Shown piece after piece: positions 16,315 to 24,035 of a stretch of 64,000 bases of DNA. Position numbers and translations under genes: made by a program. The DNA comes from Streptomyces globisporus. Its GTDB lineage: Bacteria > Actinomycetota > Actinomycetes > Streptomycetales > Streptomycetaceae. The stretch spans positions 1 to 64,000 of the forward strand of contig BMTG01000023.1 of NCBI GenBank assembly GCA_014649555.1. Direction: 5' to 3'. Positions within the stretch are counted from its first letter, which is position 1, and every line of letters begins with the position of its first letter. The notes beneath the pieces were generated by a model. That model saw only the letters and a list, made by a program, of their open reading frames with translations. It ran no database searches and was not told where the DNA came from.

Positions 16315-17703
16315 ATGGCAGCGGAGCGACTGGTGGTCATCGGCGGTGACGCGGCGGGCATGTCCGCCGCGTCACAGGCCCGCAGGCTGAAGGGGCCGGG
16401 CGCGCTGGAGATCGTCGCCTTCGAGCGCGGCCACTTCACCTCGTACTCCGCCTGCGGCATCCCGTACTGGGTGGGCGGCGACGTCGAGGCCCGCGACGAC
16501 CTGATCGCGCGCACCCCCGAGGAGCACCGCGAGCGGGACATCGATCTGCGGATGCGGACCGAGGTCACCGAGCTGGACGTGGCCGGGCAGCGGGTGAAGG
16601 CGCTGGACCGGGAGAGCGGGAAGACGTACTGGACGGGCTTCGACAAGCTGGTCATCGCCACCGGGGCCCGTCCGGTGCGCCCGGCGCTGCCGGGGATGGA
16701 CGCGGCCGGGGTGCACGGGGTGCAGACCCTGGACGACGGGCAGGCGCTGCTGGACTCGCTGGACGCGCTGCGTTCCGAGGGGCCCCGGCGGGCGGTCGTG
16801 GTGGGCGCGGGGTACATCGGCGTGGAGATGGCCGAGGCGATGCTCAAGCGGGGCTTCGAGGTGACCGTCCTCAACCGGGGCGAGCAGCCGATGGCGACGT
16901 TGGACGCGGACATGGGGCGGCTCGTCCACGAGGCGCTGGACGGTCTCGGCATCACCACGGTCAACGGGGCGGCCGTGACGAAGATCCTCACGGGTCCCGA
17001 CGGCCGGGTCACCGAGGTGGCCACGGACGCGGGGACGTATCCGGCGGACGTGGTGGTCCTCGGTATCGGCGTGGAGCCGGAGACGGGGCTCGCGCGCGCC
17101 GCGGGCCTGCCGGTGGGGCCGCACGGCGGGCTGCTGACGGACCTGGCGATGCGGGTCGTGGGCCACGACAACATCTGGGCGGGCGGCGACTGTGTCGAGG
17201 TCCTGGACCTGGTGGCGGGCCGCACCCGGCACGTGGCGCTGGGCACCCACGCCAACAAGCACGGCCAGGTGATCGGTTCCAACATCGGGGGCGGCTACGG
17301 CACGTTCCCCGGCGTGGTCGGTACGGCGGTGAGCAAGGTCTGCGATCTGGAGATCGCCCGGACCGGGCTGCGGGAGAAGGACGCCCGCGCGGTCGGGCTG
17401 CGCTATGTCACGGCGACGATCGAGTCGACGCAGCGGGCGGGGTACTACCCGGGGGCGAAGCCGATGACGGTGAAGATGATCGCGGAGCTGCGTACGGGCC
17501 GGCTGCTCGGGGTGCAGATCGTCGGCCGCGAGGGGTCGGCGAAGCGGGTGGACGTGGCGGCGGTGGCGCTGACGGCCGGAATGACGGTGGAGCAGATGAC
17601 GGCGCTCGACCTCGGCTACGCCCCGCCGTTCTCGCCGGTCTGGGACCCGGTGCTGGTCGCCGCCCGCAAGACGGTGGCGGCGGTGCGGGGCGCGGGGAGC
17701 TGA
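16315..17703 (+). CDS. FAD/NAD(P)-dependent disulfide reductase, CoA-disulfide-reductase-like
   Basis: A 462-aa flavoprotein with three Rossmann segments: 'VVIGGDAAGMSAASQARRL' (7-25), 'VVVGAGYIGVEMAEAMLKRGFEVTVL' (160-185) and 'NIWAGGDCVEV' near 285. The single redox cysteine sits in 'YSACGIPYWVGG' near residue 45, as in CoA-disulfide reductases and NADH oxidases of this family. The C-terminal dimerisation domain ends 'YAPPFSPVWDPVLVAARKT', the conserved tail with the Tyr pair region. The likely role is redox homeostasis of a low-molecular thiol or peroxide reduction. ATG 16315 follows GGAAGGGACCCGGC. Confidence 0.87.
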   Translation: MAAERLVVIGGDAAGMSAASQARRLKGPGALEIVAFERGHFTSYSACGIPYWVGGDVEARDDLIARTPEEHRERDIDLRMRTEVTELDVAGQRVKALDRESGKTYWTGFDKLVIATGARPVRPALPGMDAAGVHGVQTLDDGQALLDSLDALRSEGPRRAVVVGAGYIGVEMAEAMLKRGFEVTVLNRGEQPMATLDADMGRLVHEALDGLGITTVNGAAVTKILTGPDGRVTEVATDAGTYPADVVVLGIGVEPETGLARAAGLPVGPHGGLLTDLAMRVVGHDNIWAGGDCVEVLDLVAGRTRHVALGTHANKHGQVIGSNIGGGYGTFPGVVGTAVSKVCDLEIARTGLREKDARAVGLRYVTATIESTQRAGYYPGAKPMTVKMIAELRTGRLLGVQIVGREGSAKRVDVAAVALTAGMTVEQMTALDLGYAPPFSPVWDPVLVAARKTVAAVRGAGS

Positions 17704-17707
17704 ACGC

Positions 17708-17737
17708 CAGGGGGCCGGCCTTCCGGCCGGCCCCCTG
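17708..17737. terminator. 13-bp perfect hairpin between the flavoprotein gene and hemE
   Basis: 17708-17720 pairs perfectly with 17725-17737 around a TTCC loop. It lies a few bases after the stop of the flavoprotein gene and 14 bases before the end of convergent hemE, so it probably stops transcription in both directions. Confidence 0.85.
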
Positions 17738-17750
17738 CTGCATGCGTGCT

Positions 17751-18848
17751 TCAGCGCGCGGTCTGCTCGTGGACGTACCCCACGAGGCGGGTGAGCGCGT
17801 CCGGGTCCATGTTCGGCATGACGCCGTGGCCCAGGTTGAAGATGTGACCCTCCAGTCCGGCGGCGGCGTCCAGCACCTCGCGGGTCTTGGCCTCGACGGC
17901 CGGGGTCGGCGCGAAGAGCACCGCCGGGTCGAGGTTGCCCTGGAGCGCCTTGCCGGGTCCGACACGGCGGGCGGCCTCGTCCAGCGGGACCCGCCAGTCG
18001 ACGCCGACGACGTCCGCGCCCGCCTCGCCCATCAGGCCGAGCAGTTCGCCGGTGCCGACGCCGAAGTGGATGCGGGGGACGCCGTAGGGGGCGACGGCGT
18101 CGAAGACCTTCGCCGAGGCGGGGAGAACCGCGCGGCGGTAGTCGGCGGGGGCCAGCGCGCCGACCCAGGAGTCGAAGAGCTGGACGGCGGAGGCGCCGGC
18201 CTCGATCTGGACCTTGAGGAAGGCGCCGGTGATCTCCGCGAGCCGGTCCACGAGGTCGGCCCAGAGCTGCGGGTCGCCGTACATCATGGCCTTGGTGCGC
18301 TCGTGGTTGCGCGAGGGGCCGCCCTCGACGAGGTAGCTGGCGAGCGTGAACGGGGCCCCGGCGAAGCCGATGAGCGGGGTGGCGCCCAGCTCGGCGGTGA
18401 GCATTCCGATGGCCTCGGTGACGTACGGGACGTCCTCGGGGGTGAGGTCGCGCAGCCGGGCCAGGTCGGCGCGGGTGCGGATCGGCTCGGCGATGACGGG
18501 GCCGACCCCGGGCTTGATGTCGAGATCGATGCCGATGGCCTTCAGGGGCACCACGATGTCGCTGAAGTAGATCGCGGCGTCGACCTTGTGGCGGCGTACG
18601 GGCTGCAGGGTGATCTCGGCGACCAGCTCCGGCATCATGCAGGAGTCGAGCATCGCGATGCCCTCACGGACCTTCAGGTACTCGGGCAGCGAGCGTCCCG
18701 CCTGGCGCATGAACCAGACCGGTGTGTGCGGGACGGGTTCGCGGCGGCAGGCCTTGAGGAACGCCGAGTCGTGGGTGGCGTTGCGGACCGCGTCGAGGCT
18801 GGCGGAGGTCGTCGTCTGCTGGCCCGAAGGGCTGTCGTTGGCACTCAC
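17751..18848 (-). CDS. hemE: Uroporphyrinogen decarboxylase
   Basis: A 365-aa TIM-barrel enzyme that removes four carboxyl groups from uroporphyrinogen III to give coproporphyrinogen III. Visible signatures are '[15 protein letters not shown]' (conserved Arg for substrate propionates), '[16 protein letters not shown]' (catalytic Asp), '[17 protein letters not shown]', '[11 protein letters not shown]' and '[11 protein letters not shown]'. The start is GTG 18848. Together with hemY-hemQ about 3 kb away it forms the late heme group, although plus-strand genes separate them. It is divergent from the DUF3000 gene, sharing 92 bp. Confidence 0.96.
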   Translation of the reverse strand: MSANDSPSGQQTTTSASLDAVRNATHDSAFLKACRREPVPHTPVWFMRQAGRSLPEYLKVREGIAMLDSCMMPELVAEITLQPVRRHKVDAAIYFSDIVVPLKAIGIDLDIKPGVGPVIAEPIRTRADLARLRDLTPEDVPYVTEAIGMLTAELGATPLIGFAGAPFTLASYLVEGGPSRNHERTKAMMYGDPQLWADLVDRLAEITGAFLKVQIEAGASAVQLFDSWVGALAPADYRRAVLPASAKVFDAVAPYGVPRIHFGVGTGELLGLMGEAGADVVGVDWRVPLDEAARRVGPGKALQGNLDPAVLFAPTPAVEAKTREVLDAAAGLEGHIFNLGHGVMPNMDPDALTRLVGYVHEQTAR

Positions 18849-18940
18849 GCACAGAATCTTCGCACGCGTGCCGAAGGAGCCCGGCCCCGCACGGGTGTCT
18901 CTCCCTGCGCGCGGCCCGCCTTCCGCCTACTCTTCCCCGC

Positions 18941-19603
18941 ATGGCTCCGGCTCAGGGACAGTTTTCCGATCATTCCGACGGCGTTGAGGACAAGGACCGC
19001 GCGGAGGAGGGCCCTCCCGTGCCTCCCGCGTTCCTGGCGGCGGTCGACGGGCTGCGCTCCGCGCGGCTGCGCCCGGAGCTGGAGGTGGAGGCGACCAGGC
19101 CGCCCCAGCGCCTCGCGCCGCACGCGTACGCCCTGGAGGCGGCGGTGGTGGACGGCGAGGACGATCTCGCGGACGGCAGACTGGTCCTGCTGCACGACCC
19201 GGCGGGGCACGACGCCTGGCAGGGCACGTTCCGGCTGGTGACCCTGGTCCGCGCGGAGCTGGAGCCGGAGATGGCGGCGGACCCGCTGCTGCCGGAGGTG
19301 TGCTGGTCCTGGCTGACGGGTGCGCTGGAGGCGCGGGGCCTGTCGTACGGGGAGGCCGGCGGGACGGTGACACGCGCCGGATCGCACTACTTCGGTGCGC
19401 TCTCCGCGCGCCGTCCGGCGACACAGATCGAGATCCGCGCCTCGTGGACGCCCAAGGAGTGGCGCGGCGGGATCCCGGACACCGCCTCACACCTGATGGC
19501 CTGGGGTGATCTGCTGTGCCAGATCGCGGGGCTGCCGCCGTCCGATCTGTCCGACGCGGCGGTGGTGACGTTGCCGCAGCGGCGCGGGCCGCAGGTTTCG
19601 TAA
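18941..19603 (+). CDS. DUF3000 conserved actinobacterial protein
   Basis: A 220-aa protein. An acidic N terminus (1-30) precedes the DUF3000 domain: 'PPAFLAAVDGLRSARLRPELEVEATRPPQRLAPHAYALEAAV', 'GRLVLLHDPAGHDAWQGTFRLVTLVRAELEPEMA' and 'CWSWLTGALEARG'. No catalytic motif is visible. In Streptomyces it is regularly found between hemE and whiI, which is what identifies this segment as the conserved core. It lies 211 bp before whiI and appears to have its own promoter in the hemE divergent region. Confidence 0.9.
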   Translation: MAPAQGQFSDHSDGVEDKDRAEEGPPVPPAFLAAVDGLRSARLRPELEVEATRPPQRLAPHAYALEAAVVDGEDDLADGRLVLLHDPAGHDAWQGTFRLVTLVRAELEPEMAADPLLPEVCWSWLTGALEARGLSYGEAGGTVTRAGSHYFGALSARRPATQIEIRASWTPKEWRGGIPDTASHLMAWGDLLCQIAGLPPSDLSDAAVVTLPQRRGPQVS

Positions 19604-19705
19604 CACTCCGTCACCCGTATCGCACATACGCCGGATCTCTTTTCGTACAATCGATCGCGCGTCCTATTTGCCCGAATTGTTACTCACCAAATCGTGATCT
19701 TCCCC

Positions 19706-19733
19706 TAAAGGAGGACGGGTCCGCTGCCGAAGA
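19706..19733 (+). promoter_or_regulatory. Sigma-WhiG type promoter for whiI
   Basis: TAAA at 19706-19709, a 16-base spacer, and GCCGAAGA at 19726-19733 match the motility/sporulation sigma factor pattern TAAA-N15/16-GCCGATAA except for two bases of the -10. It ends about 80 bp before the whiI start, and whiI is a known WhiG target in S. coelicolor. Transcription would begin near 19740. Confidence 0.65.
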
Positions 19734-19814
19734 GGTCAATGACCCTTCAAGCACGGTTCGCCCCCGGCTTCACCCCCCGAGCCGGCCCGTCCCGCCACTC
19801 CCCCAGGAGGCCTG

Positions 19815-20477
19815 GTGTCCGTTCTCCTTGAGCAGCCCGCAAGCCTGGTCGCCTACCGCCCGAACAAGCCGACGGCCATGGTCGTCGTGGCCGACCCGCG
19901 CGTCCGTTCCACCGTCACCCGCCATCTGTGGGCCCTCGGAGTACGTGACGTCATCGAGGCGTCGTCCATCGCGGAGGCACGTCCCCGCGTCGGCAACCCG
20001 CGCGACATCTGCATTGCCGACGTCCACCTGCCCGACGGTTCCGGGCTGACCCTGCTGTCCGAGACCCGCGCCGCAGGCTGGCCCAACGGTCTCGCCCTCT
20101 CCGCCGCCGACGACATCGGCGCCGTTCGCAACGCCCTCGCGGGCGGCGTGAAGGGCTACGTCGTCACCGGCACCCGAACCAACATCGGCCACCCCACCCG
20201 CCCCGGCGTCGCCCCCATCGGCGCCAACGCGGCCCGCATGCACCGCAGGCCTCCCGGCTCCCCGAGCCACCCGGGCGGCTACCGCGAACTGTCCGGACGT
20301 GAGGTGGAGGTGCTCCGCCTGGTCGCCGAAGGCCAGTCCAACAAGGCCATCGGCGTCTCAATGGGCCTTTCCGCCCTGACCGTCAAGTCCCACCTCGCCC
20401 GCATCGCCCGCAAGCTCGGCACCGGAGACCGTGCCGGAATGGTCGCCGTCGCCCTGCGGACGGGCATCATCCACTGA
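19815..20477 (+). CDS. whiI: Atypical sporulation response regulator WhiI
   Basis: A 220-aa orphan response regulator with no sensor kinase beside it. The receiver domain (20-120) is degenerate: the acidic pocket reads 'VVVADPRVR' with one Asp (D27) instead of two acids, the phosphorylation position is D69 in 'IADVHLPDGSGL', and the conserved Lys is replaced in 'GYVVTGT'. A LuxR/NarL HTH covers 157-218 ('LSGREVEVLRLVAEGQSNKAIGVSMGLSALTVKSHLARIARKLG'). WhiI forms a heterodimer with BldM and switches on late sporulation genes in Streptomyces. AGGAGG stands just before GTG 19815. Gene order (DUF3000, whiI, RNase D) supports orthology with SCO6029. Confidence 0.93.
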   Translation: MSVLLEQPASLVAYRPNKPTAMVVVADPRVRSTVTRHLWALGVRDVIEASSIAEARPRVGNPRDICIADVHLPDGSGLTLLSETRAAGWPNGLALSAADDIGAVRNALAGGVKGYVVTGTRTNIGHPTRPGVAPIGANAARMHRRPPGSPSHPGGYRELSGREVEVLRLVAEGQSNKAIGVSMGLSALTVKSHLARIARKLGTGDRAGMVAVALRTGIIH

Positions 20478-20534
20478 CCGCCCCCCGCCGGGACGTGCAC
20501 CGATGCGACTCCGGCTGGATTACGTGCATGGCCG

Positions 20535-20562
20535 CCCGTCGACGGAACGTTCCGTCGACGGG
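20535..20562. terminator. 28-bp perfect palindrome between whiI and RNase D
   Basis: A perfect palindrome centred on AACGTT spans 20535-20562. The outer arms TGCATG/GTGCAT extend it imperfectly to about 20525-20571. It starts 58 bp after the whiI stop and could be its terminator. Since it has no loop spacer, it could equally be a protein-binding dyad. Confidence 0.6.
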
Positions 20563-20591
20563 CTCCGTGCATACACAGATACCCTTGACAC

Positions 20592-21866
20592 GTGACCGAC
20601 GCCCAAGAGACCGCAGCAGACACTTCACTGCGAACCACCGGGGGCGCTCCCCCGGACGACGTCGCCCCGGCGCCGATCCCCTTGCTGGAGCCGCGCGAGG
20701 GCATTCCCCCGGTGGTGACGTCCGACGACGCCCTCGCCCGGGTGATCGCCGCCTTCGCCGCGGGCACCGGCCCCGTGGCCGTGGACGCCGAGCGCGCCTC
20801 GGGGTATCGATACGGCCAGCGCGCCTACCTCGTACAGCTGCGCCGCGAGGGCGCGGGCAGCGCCCTGGTCGACCCGGTCGGCTGCCCCGACCTCTCCGGT
20901 CTCGGCACCGCGCTGGACGGCACCGAGTGGATCCTGCACGCCGCGACCCAGGACCTGCCGTGCCTGCGGGACATAGGCATGACCCCCAGCTCGCTCTTCG
21001 ACACCGAGCTGGCGGGGCGGCTCGCGGGCTTCCCGCGTGTCGGCCTCGGCGCGATGGTGGAGAACGTCCTCGGATACGCCCTGGAGAAGGGCCACTCCGC
21101 GGTCGACTGGTCCACCCGCCCGCTGCCCGAGCCCTGGCTGCGCTATGCCGCCCTCGACGTGGAGCTCCTGATCGACCTGCGCGACGCGCTGGAGGAGGAG
21201 CTGGAGCGGCAGGGCAAGCTGGAGTGGGCCCGCGAGGAGTTCGACGCCATCGCCGCCGCGCCGCCGGCCCCGCCCCGCAAGGACCCCTGGCGCCGCACCT
21301 CGGGCATGCACAAGGTGCGCCGCCGCCGCCAGATGGCCGTCGTCCGGGAGCTGTGGACCACCCGTGACCAGGTCGCCCAGCGCCGGGACGTCTCGCCGGG
21401 CAAGGTGCTCGGCGACGCCGCGATCGTCGAGGCCGCGCTCTCGCTGCCGGTCGACGTGCAGGCTCTGACCGCGCTGCCGGGATTCGGCCACCGCATGGGC
21501 CGCCGTCAGCTGGAGCAGTGGCAGGCGGCCGTGGACCGGGCCAAGGCGCTGCCGGAGTCGGCGCTGCCGCAGCCGGGTCAGCAGCCGGCCGGGCCGCCCC
21601 CGCCGCGCTCCTGGGCCGACAAGGACCCGGCCGCCGCCGCCCGGCTCTCGGCCGCCCGCACGGCGGTCTCCGAGCTGGCGGAGCGCCTGCACATGCCCCA
21701 GGAGAACCTGATCACCCCGGACACCGTGCGCCGGCTCTGCTGGGAGCCGCCGAAGAACCCGACCCCGGGCGCCGTCGAGGACACCCTCGCCGGGTACGGG
21801 GCGCGGAACTGGCAGATCCAGCAGGTCGCCCCGCTCCTGGTCCGGGCGCTGGACGCCACCGCCTGA
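20592..21866 (+). CDS. rnd: Ribonuclease D family 3'-5' exonuclease with HRDC domain
   Basis: A 424-aa protein. The DEDDy exonuclease domain (about 40-215) has the acidic residues in 'GPVAVDAERASGYRYGQRAYLVQL' (D and E), 'ILHAATQDLPCL' (D) and 'WLRYAALDVELLIDL' (Tyr and D). An HRDC domain follows near 255-320 ('VVRELWTTRDQVAQRRDVSPGKVLGDAAIVEAA'), and a C-terminal helical part ends 'WQIQQVAPLLVRALDATA'. RNase D trims tRNA and other structured RNA 3' ends. The GTG at 20592 begins a Thr/Ala-rich N-terminal extension. It stands alone on the plus strand downstream of whiI. Confidence 0.93.
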   Translation: MTDAQETAADTSLRTTGGAPPDDVAPAPIPLLEPREGIPPVVTSDDALARVIAAFAAGTGPVAVDAERASGYRYGQRAYLVQLRREGAGSALVDPVGCPDLSGLGTALDGTEWILHAATQDLPCLRDIGMTPSSLFDTELAGRLAGFPRVGLGAMVENVLGYALEKGHSAVDWSTRPLPEPWLRYAALDVELLIDLRDALEEELERQGKLEWAREEFDAIAAAPPAPPRKDPWRRTSGMHKVRRRRQMAVVRELWTTRDQVAQRRDVSPGKVLGDAAIVEAALSLPVDVQALTALPGFGHRMGRRQLEQWQAAVDRAKALPESALPQPGQQPAGPPPPRSWADKDPAAAARLSAARTAVSELAERLHMPQENLITPDTVRRLCWEPPKNPTPGAVEDTLAGYGARNWQIQQVAPLLVRALDATA

Positions 21867-21886
21867 CACCCACGAGGAGCTGACCC

Positions 21887-21896
21887 GGGGGGGGGG
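21887..21896 (+). repeat. Ten-G homopolymer in the translation-initiation region
   Basis: Ten consecutive G residues lie five bases before the ATG of the ferritin-like gene. The conventional ribosome-binding sequence GAGGAG at 21874-21879 is 22 bases from the start, so the tract either serves as the ribosome-binding site itself or separates it from the start. Confidence 0.8.
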
Positions 21897-21901
21897 CGGG
21901 C

Positions 21902-22600
21902 ATGGGGACCACGGCGTACGGCGACTGGATACGCGACTTCGAGGCGGCGCGCCGCGAGCGGGCCGAAAGGGGCGATCCGGAATGGCGGACCGGGGTTCCC
22001 CTGCACCCCGCGATCCGGCGCAGCCTGCAGCGTTTCCAGGTCGGCGAGGACGGCGACGGGGCCGAGCCGATCACCAAGGCGGAGGCGGCCGGTGACGCGG
22101 AGTACGCGTCGGCGGTGCGGATGTTCGTCGCGGAGGAGCGAAATCACGCCAGGTTGCCGGCGCTTCTGCTGGCCTCCGGCGGCGCGCCGCTGATCGCCTC
22201 CCACTGGAGCGACCGGGTCTTCGTGACGCTCCGCCGCGCCCTGGGGCTCCGCCTCGAACTGCTGGTCCTGATGATCGCGGAGGTGGTCGCGCTGCGGTAC
22301 TACCGGGCCCTGCGGGACGGGGCCGGCGATGCGCTGACGCGGGAGGTGGCGGGGCGGATCCTCTCCGACGAGGAACGGCACGTGCCCTTCCACTGCCACC
22401 GCCTGCGCCGCTCGCTGCGCCCGCTGCCGCCGCCGGTGCGGGTGCTGGTGACCTCCGGGTGGCGGGCCGCCCTGGCCGCGGTCGCGCTGGTGGTGGCCGC
22501 GGACCACGGACCCGCGCTGCGGCGGCTGGGGGTCGGGCGGGGACGATTCGTGGCGGAGGTGGTCCGGTCCTCGGGGCCGATCGCGGTGACCATGCGGTGA
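21902..22600 (+). CDS. Ferritin-like di-iron domain protein
   Basis: A 232-aa protein of unknown function. Two helices carry possible carboxylate/histidine metal motifs typical of ferritin-like folds: 'MFVAEERNHARL' near residue 82 and 'ILSDEERHVPFHCHRL' near residue 163, spaced as E-x2-H and DEE-x-H pairs. Hydrophobic helices such as 'LGLRLELLVLMIAEVVALRYYRAL' and 'AALAAVALVVAADHG' fit a helical bundle, possibly membrane-associated. I cannot assign a substrate. The ATG at 21902 follows the G10 tract. It is 35 bp downstream of RNase D and may be read through from it. Confidence 0.75.
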   Translation: MGTTAYGDWIRDFEAARRERAERGDPEWRTGVPLHPAIRRSLQRFQVGEDGDGAEPITKAEAAGDAEYASAVRMFVAEERNHARLPALLLASGGAPLIASHWSDRVFVTLRRALGLRLELLVLMIAEVVALRYYRALRDGAGDALTREVAGRILSDEERHVPFHCHRLRRSLRPLPPPVRVLVTSGWRAALAAVALVVAADHGPALRRLGVGRGRFVAEVVRSSGPIAVTMR

Positions 22601-22814
22601 GGGGCGCGCCGTGGACGGAAGGCCGGGACGCCCGGGAACGTACGGCCGAGGCGCCCGGGAAAGCCCCCGGCGGCCGCCGGGGTGGTGTGACCTTCGACGC
22701 TCCGGCCGTGGGGGGTGGGCAGTCTGGTTACCCGCAAGTAGCATGATGGCAGGCGGTGCGTCCCCGTGGCGCGCCCCGCAGCAGTGCCATCCCGCACCCT
22801 GGAGGAGAGCCACC

Positions 22815-24035
22815 GTGCCTCGTACCATCCGGGACGTCGTCTTCGTCGACGGCGTCCGCACCCCGTTCGGCAAAGCGGGCCCGAAGGGCATCTACCACGA
22901 GACCCGCGCCGACGATCTCGTCGTGAAGGCCATCCGGGAGCTGCTGCGCCGCAACCCGGACCTGGACCCCAAGAAGATCGACGAGGTCGCCATCGCCGCG
23001 ACCACGCAGATCGGGGACCAGGGCCTCACGCTGGGCCGCACCGCCGGAATCCTGGCCGGTCTGCCGCAGTCCGTCCCCGGCTACTCGATCGACCGCATGT
23101 GCGCGGGCGCGCTGACCGCCGTCACCTCGACGGCCGGTTCCATCGCCTTCGGCGCGTACGACGTCGTCGTGGCCGGTGGCGTCGAGCACATGGGCCGCCA
23201 CCCGATGGGCGAGGGCGTCGACCCGAACCCGCGGTTCGTGTCGGAGAAGCTGGTCGACGAGTCCGCCCTGTTCATGGGCATGACGGCGGAGAACCTGCAC
23301 GACCGCTACCCCACGATCACCAAGCAGCGCGCCGACGAGTACGCGGTGCGTTCGCAGGAGAAGGCCGCCAAGGCGTACGCCAACGGCAAGATCCAGCAGG
23401 ACCTGGTACCGGTCTCGGTGCGCCGCACCAACGCCGAGGCGGGCGAGACGGGCTGGGGCCTGGTCACCGCCGACGAGCCGATGCGCCCGGGCACCACGCT
23501 GGAGTCGCTGGCCGGTCTGAAGACCCCCTTCCGCGCCCACGGCCGTGTGACGGCCGGTAACGCCGCGGGTCTCAACGACGGCGCCACCGCTTCGCTGCTC
23601 GCCGCCGAGGACGTCGCCCGCGAGCTGGGCCTCCCGGTCAAGATGCGCCTGGTCTCCTACGCCTTCGCGGGCGTCGAGCCGGAGGTCATGGGCTACGGCC
23701 CGATCCCGGCGACCGAGAAGGCGCTGGCCCAGGCCGGCCTCTCCATCTCCGACATCGGTCTCTTCGAGATCAACGAGGCGTTCGCCGTGCAGGTGCTCGC
23801 CTTCCTGGAGCACTACGGCATCGCGGACGACGACGCCCGTGTCAACCAGTACGGCGGCGCCATCGCGTACGGCCACCCGCTCGCCTCCTCCGGTGTCCGG
23901 CTCATGACGCAGCTGGCCCGGCAGTTCGAGGAGCAGCCCGAGGTCCGCTACGGCCTGACGACGATGTGCGTCGGCTTCGGCATGGGCGCCACGGTCATCT
24001 GGGAGAACCCGAATTTCGACGGAGGCAACAAGTGA
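22815..24035 (+). CDS. fadA: Acetyl-CoA acyltransferase (thiolase), beta-oxidation
   Basis: A 406-aa thiolase starting VPRTIRDVVFVDGVRTPFGK (GTG 22815, GGAGGAG upstream). The acyl-accepting cysteine is in 'DRMCAGALTAV', the catalytic His in 'GGAIAYGHPLASSGVR' and the second Cys in 'TTMCVGFGMGATVIWE'. It cleaves 3-ketoacyl-CoA to acetyl-CoA and a shortened acyl-CoA in the cytoplasm. It overlaps fadB by four bases (GTGA), so the two subunits of the fatty-acid oxidation complex are translationally coupled. 'LFEINEAFAVQVL' is also diagnostic. Confidence 0.94.
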   Translation: MPRTIRDVVFVDGVRTPFGKAGPKGIYHETRADDLVVKAIRELLRRNPDLDPKKIDEVAIAATTQIGDQGLTLGRTAGILAGLPQSVPGYSIDRMCAGALTAVTSTAGSIAFGAYDVVVAGGVEHMGRHPMGEGVDPNPRFVSEKLVDESALFMGMTAENLHDRYPTITKQRADEYAVRSQEKAAKAYANGKIQQDLVPVSVRRTNAEAGETGWGLVTADEPMRPGTTLESLAGLKTPFRAHGRVTAGNAAGLNDGATASLLAAEDVARELGLPVKMRLVSYAFAGVEPEVMGYGPIPATEKALAQAGLSISDIGLFEINEAFAVQVLAFLEHYGIADDDARVNQYGGAIAYGHPLASSGVRLMTQLARQFEEQPEVRYGLTTMCVGFGMGATVIWENPNFDGGNK

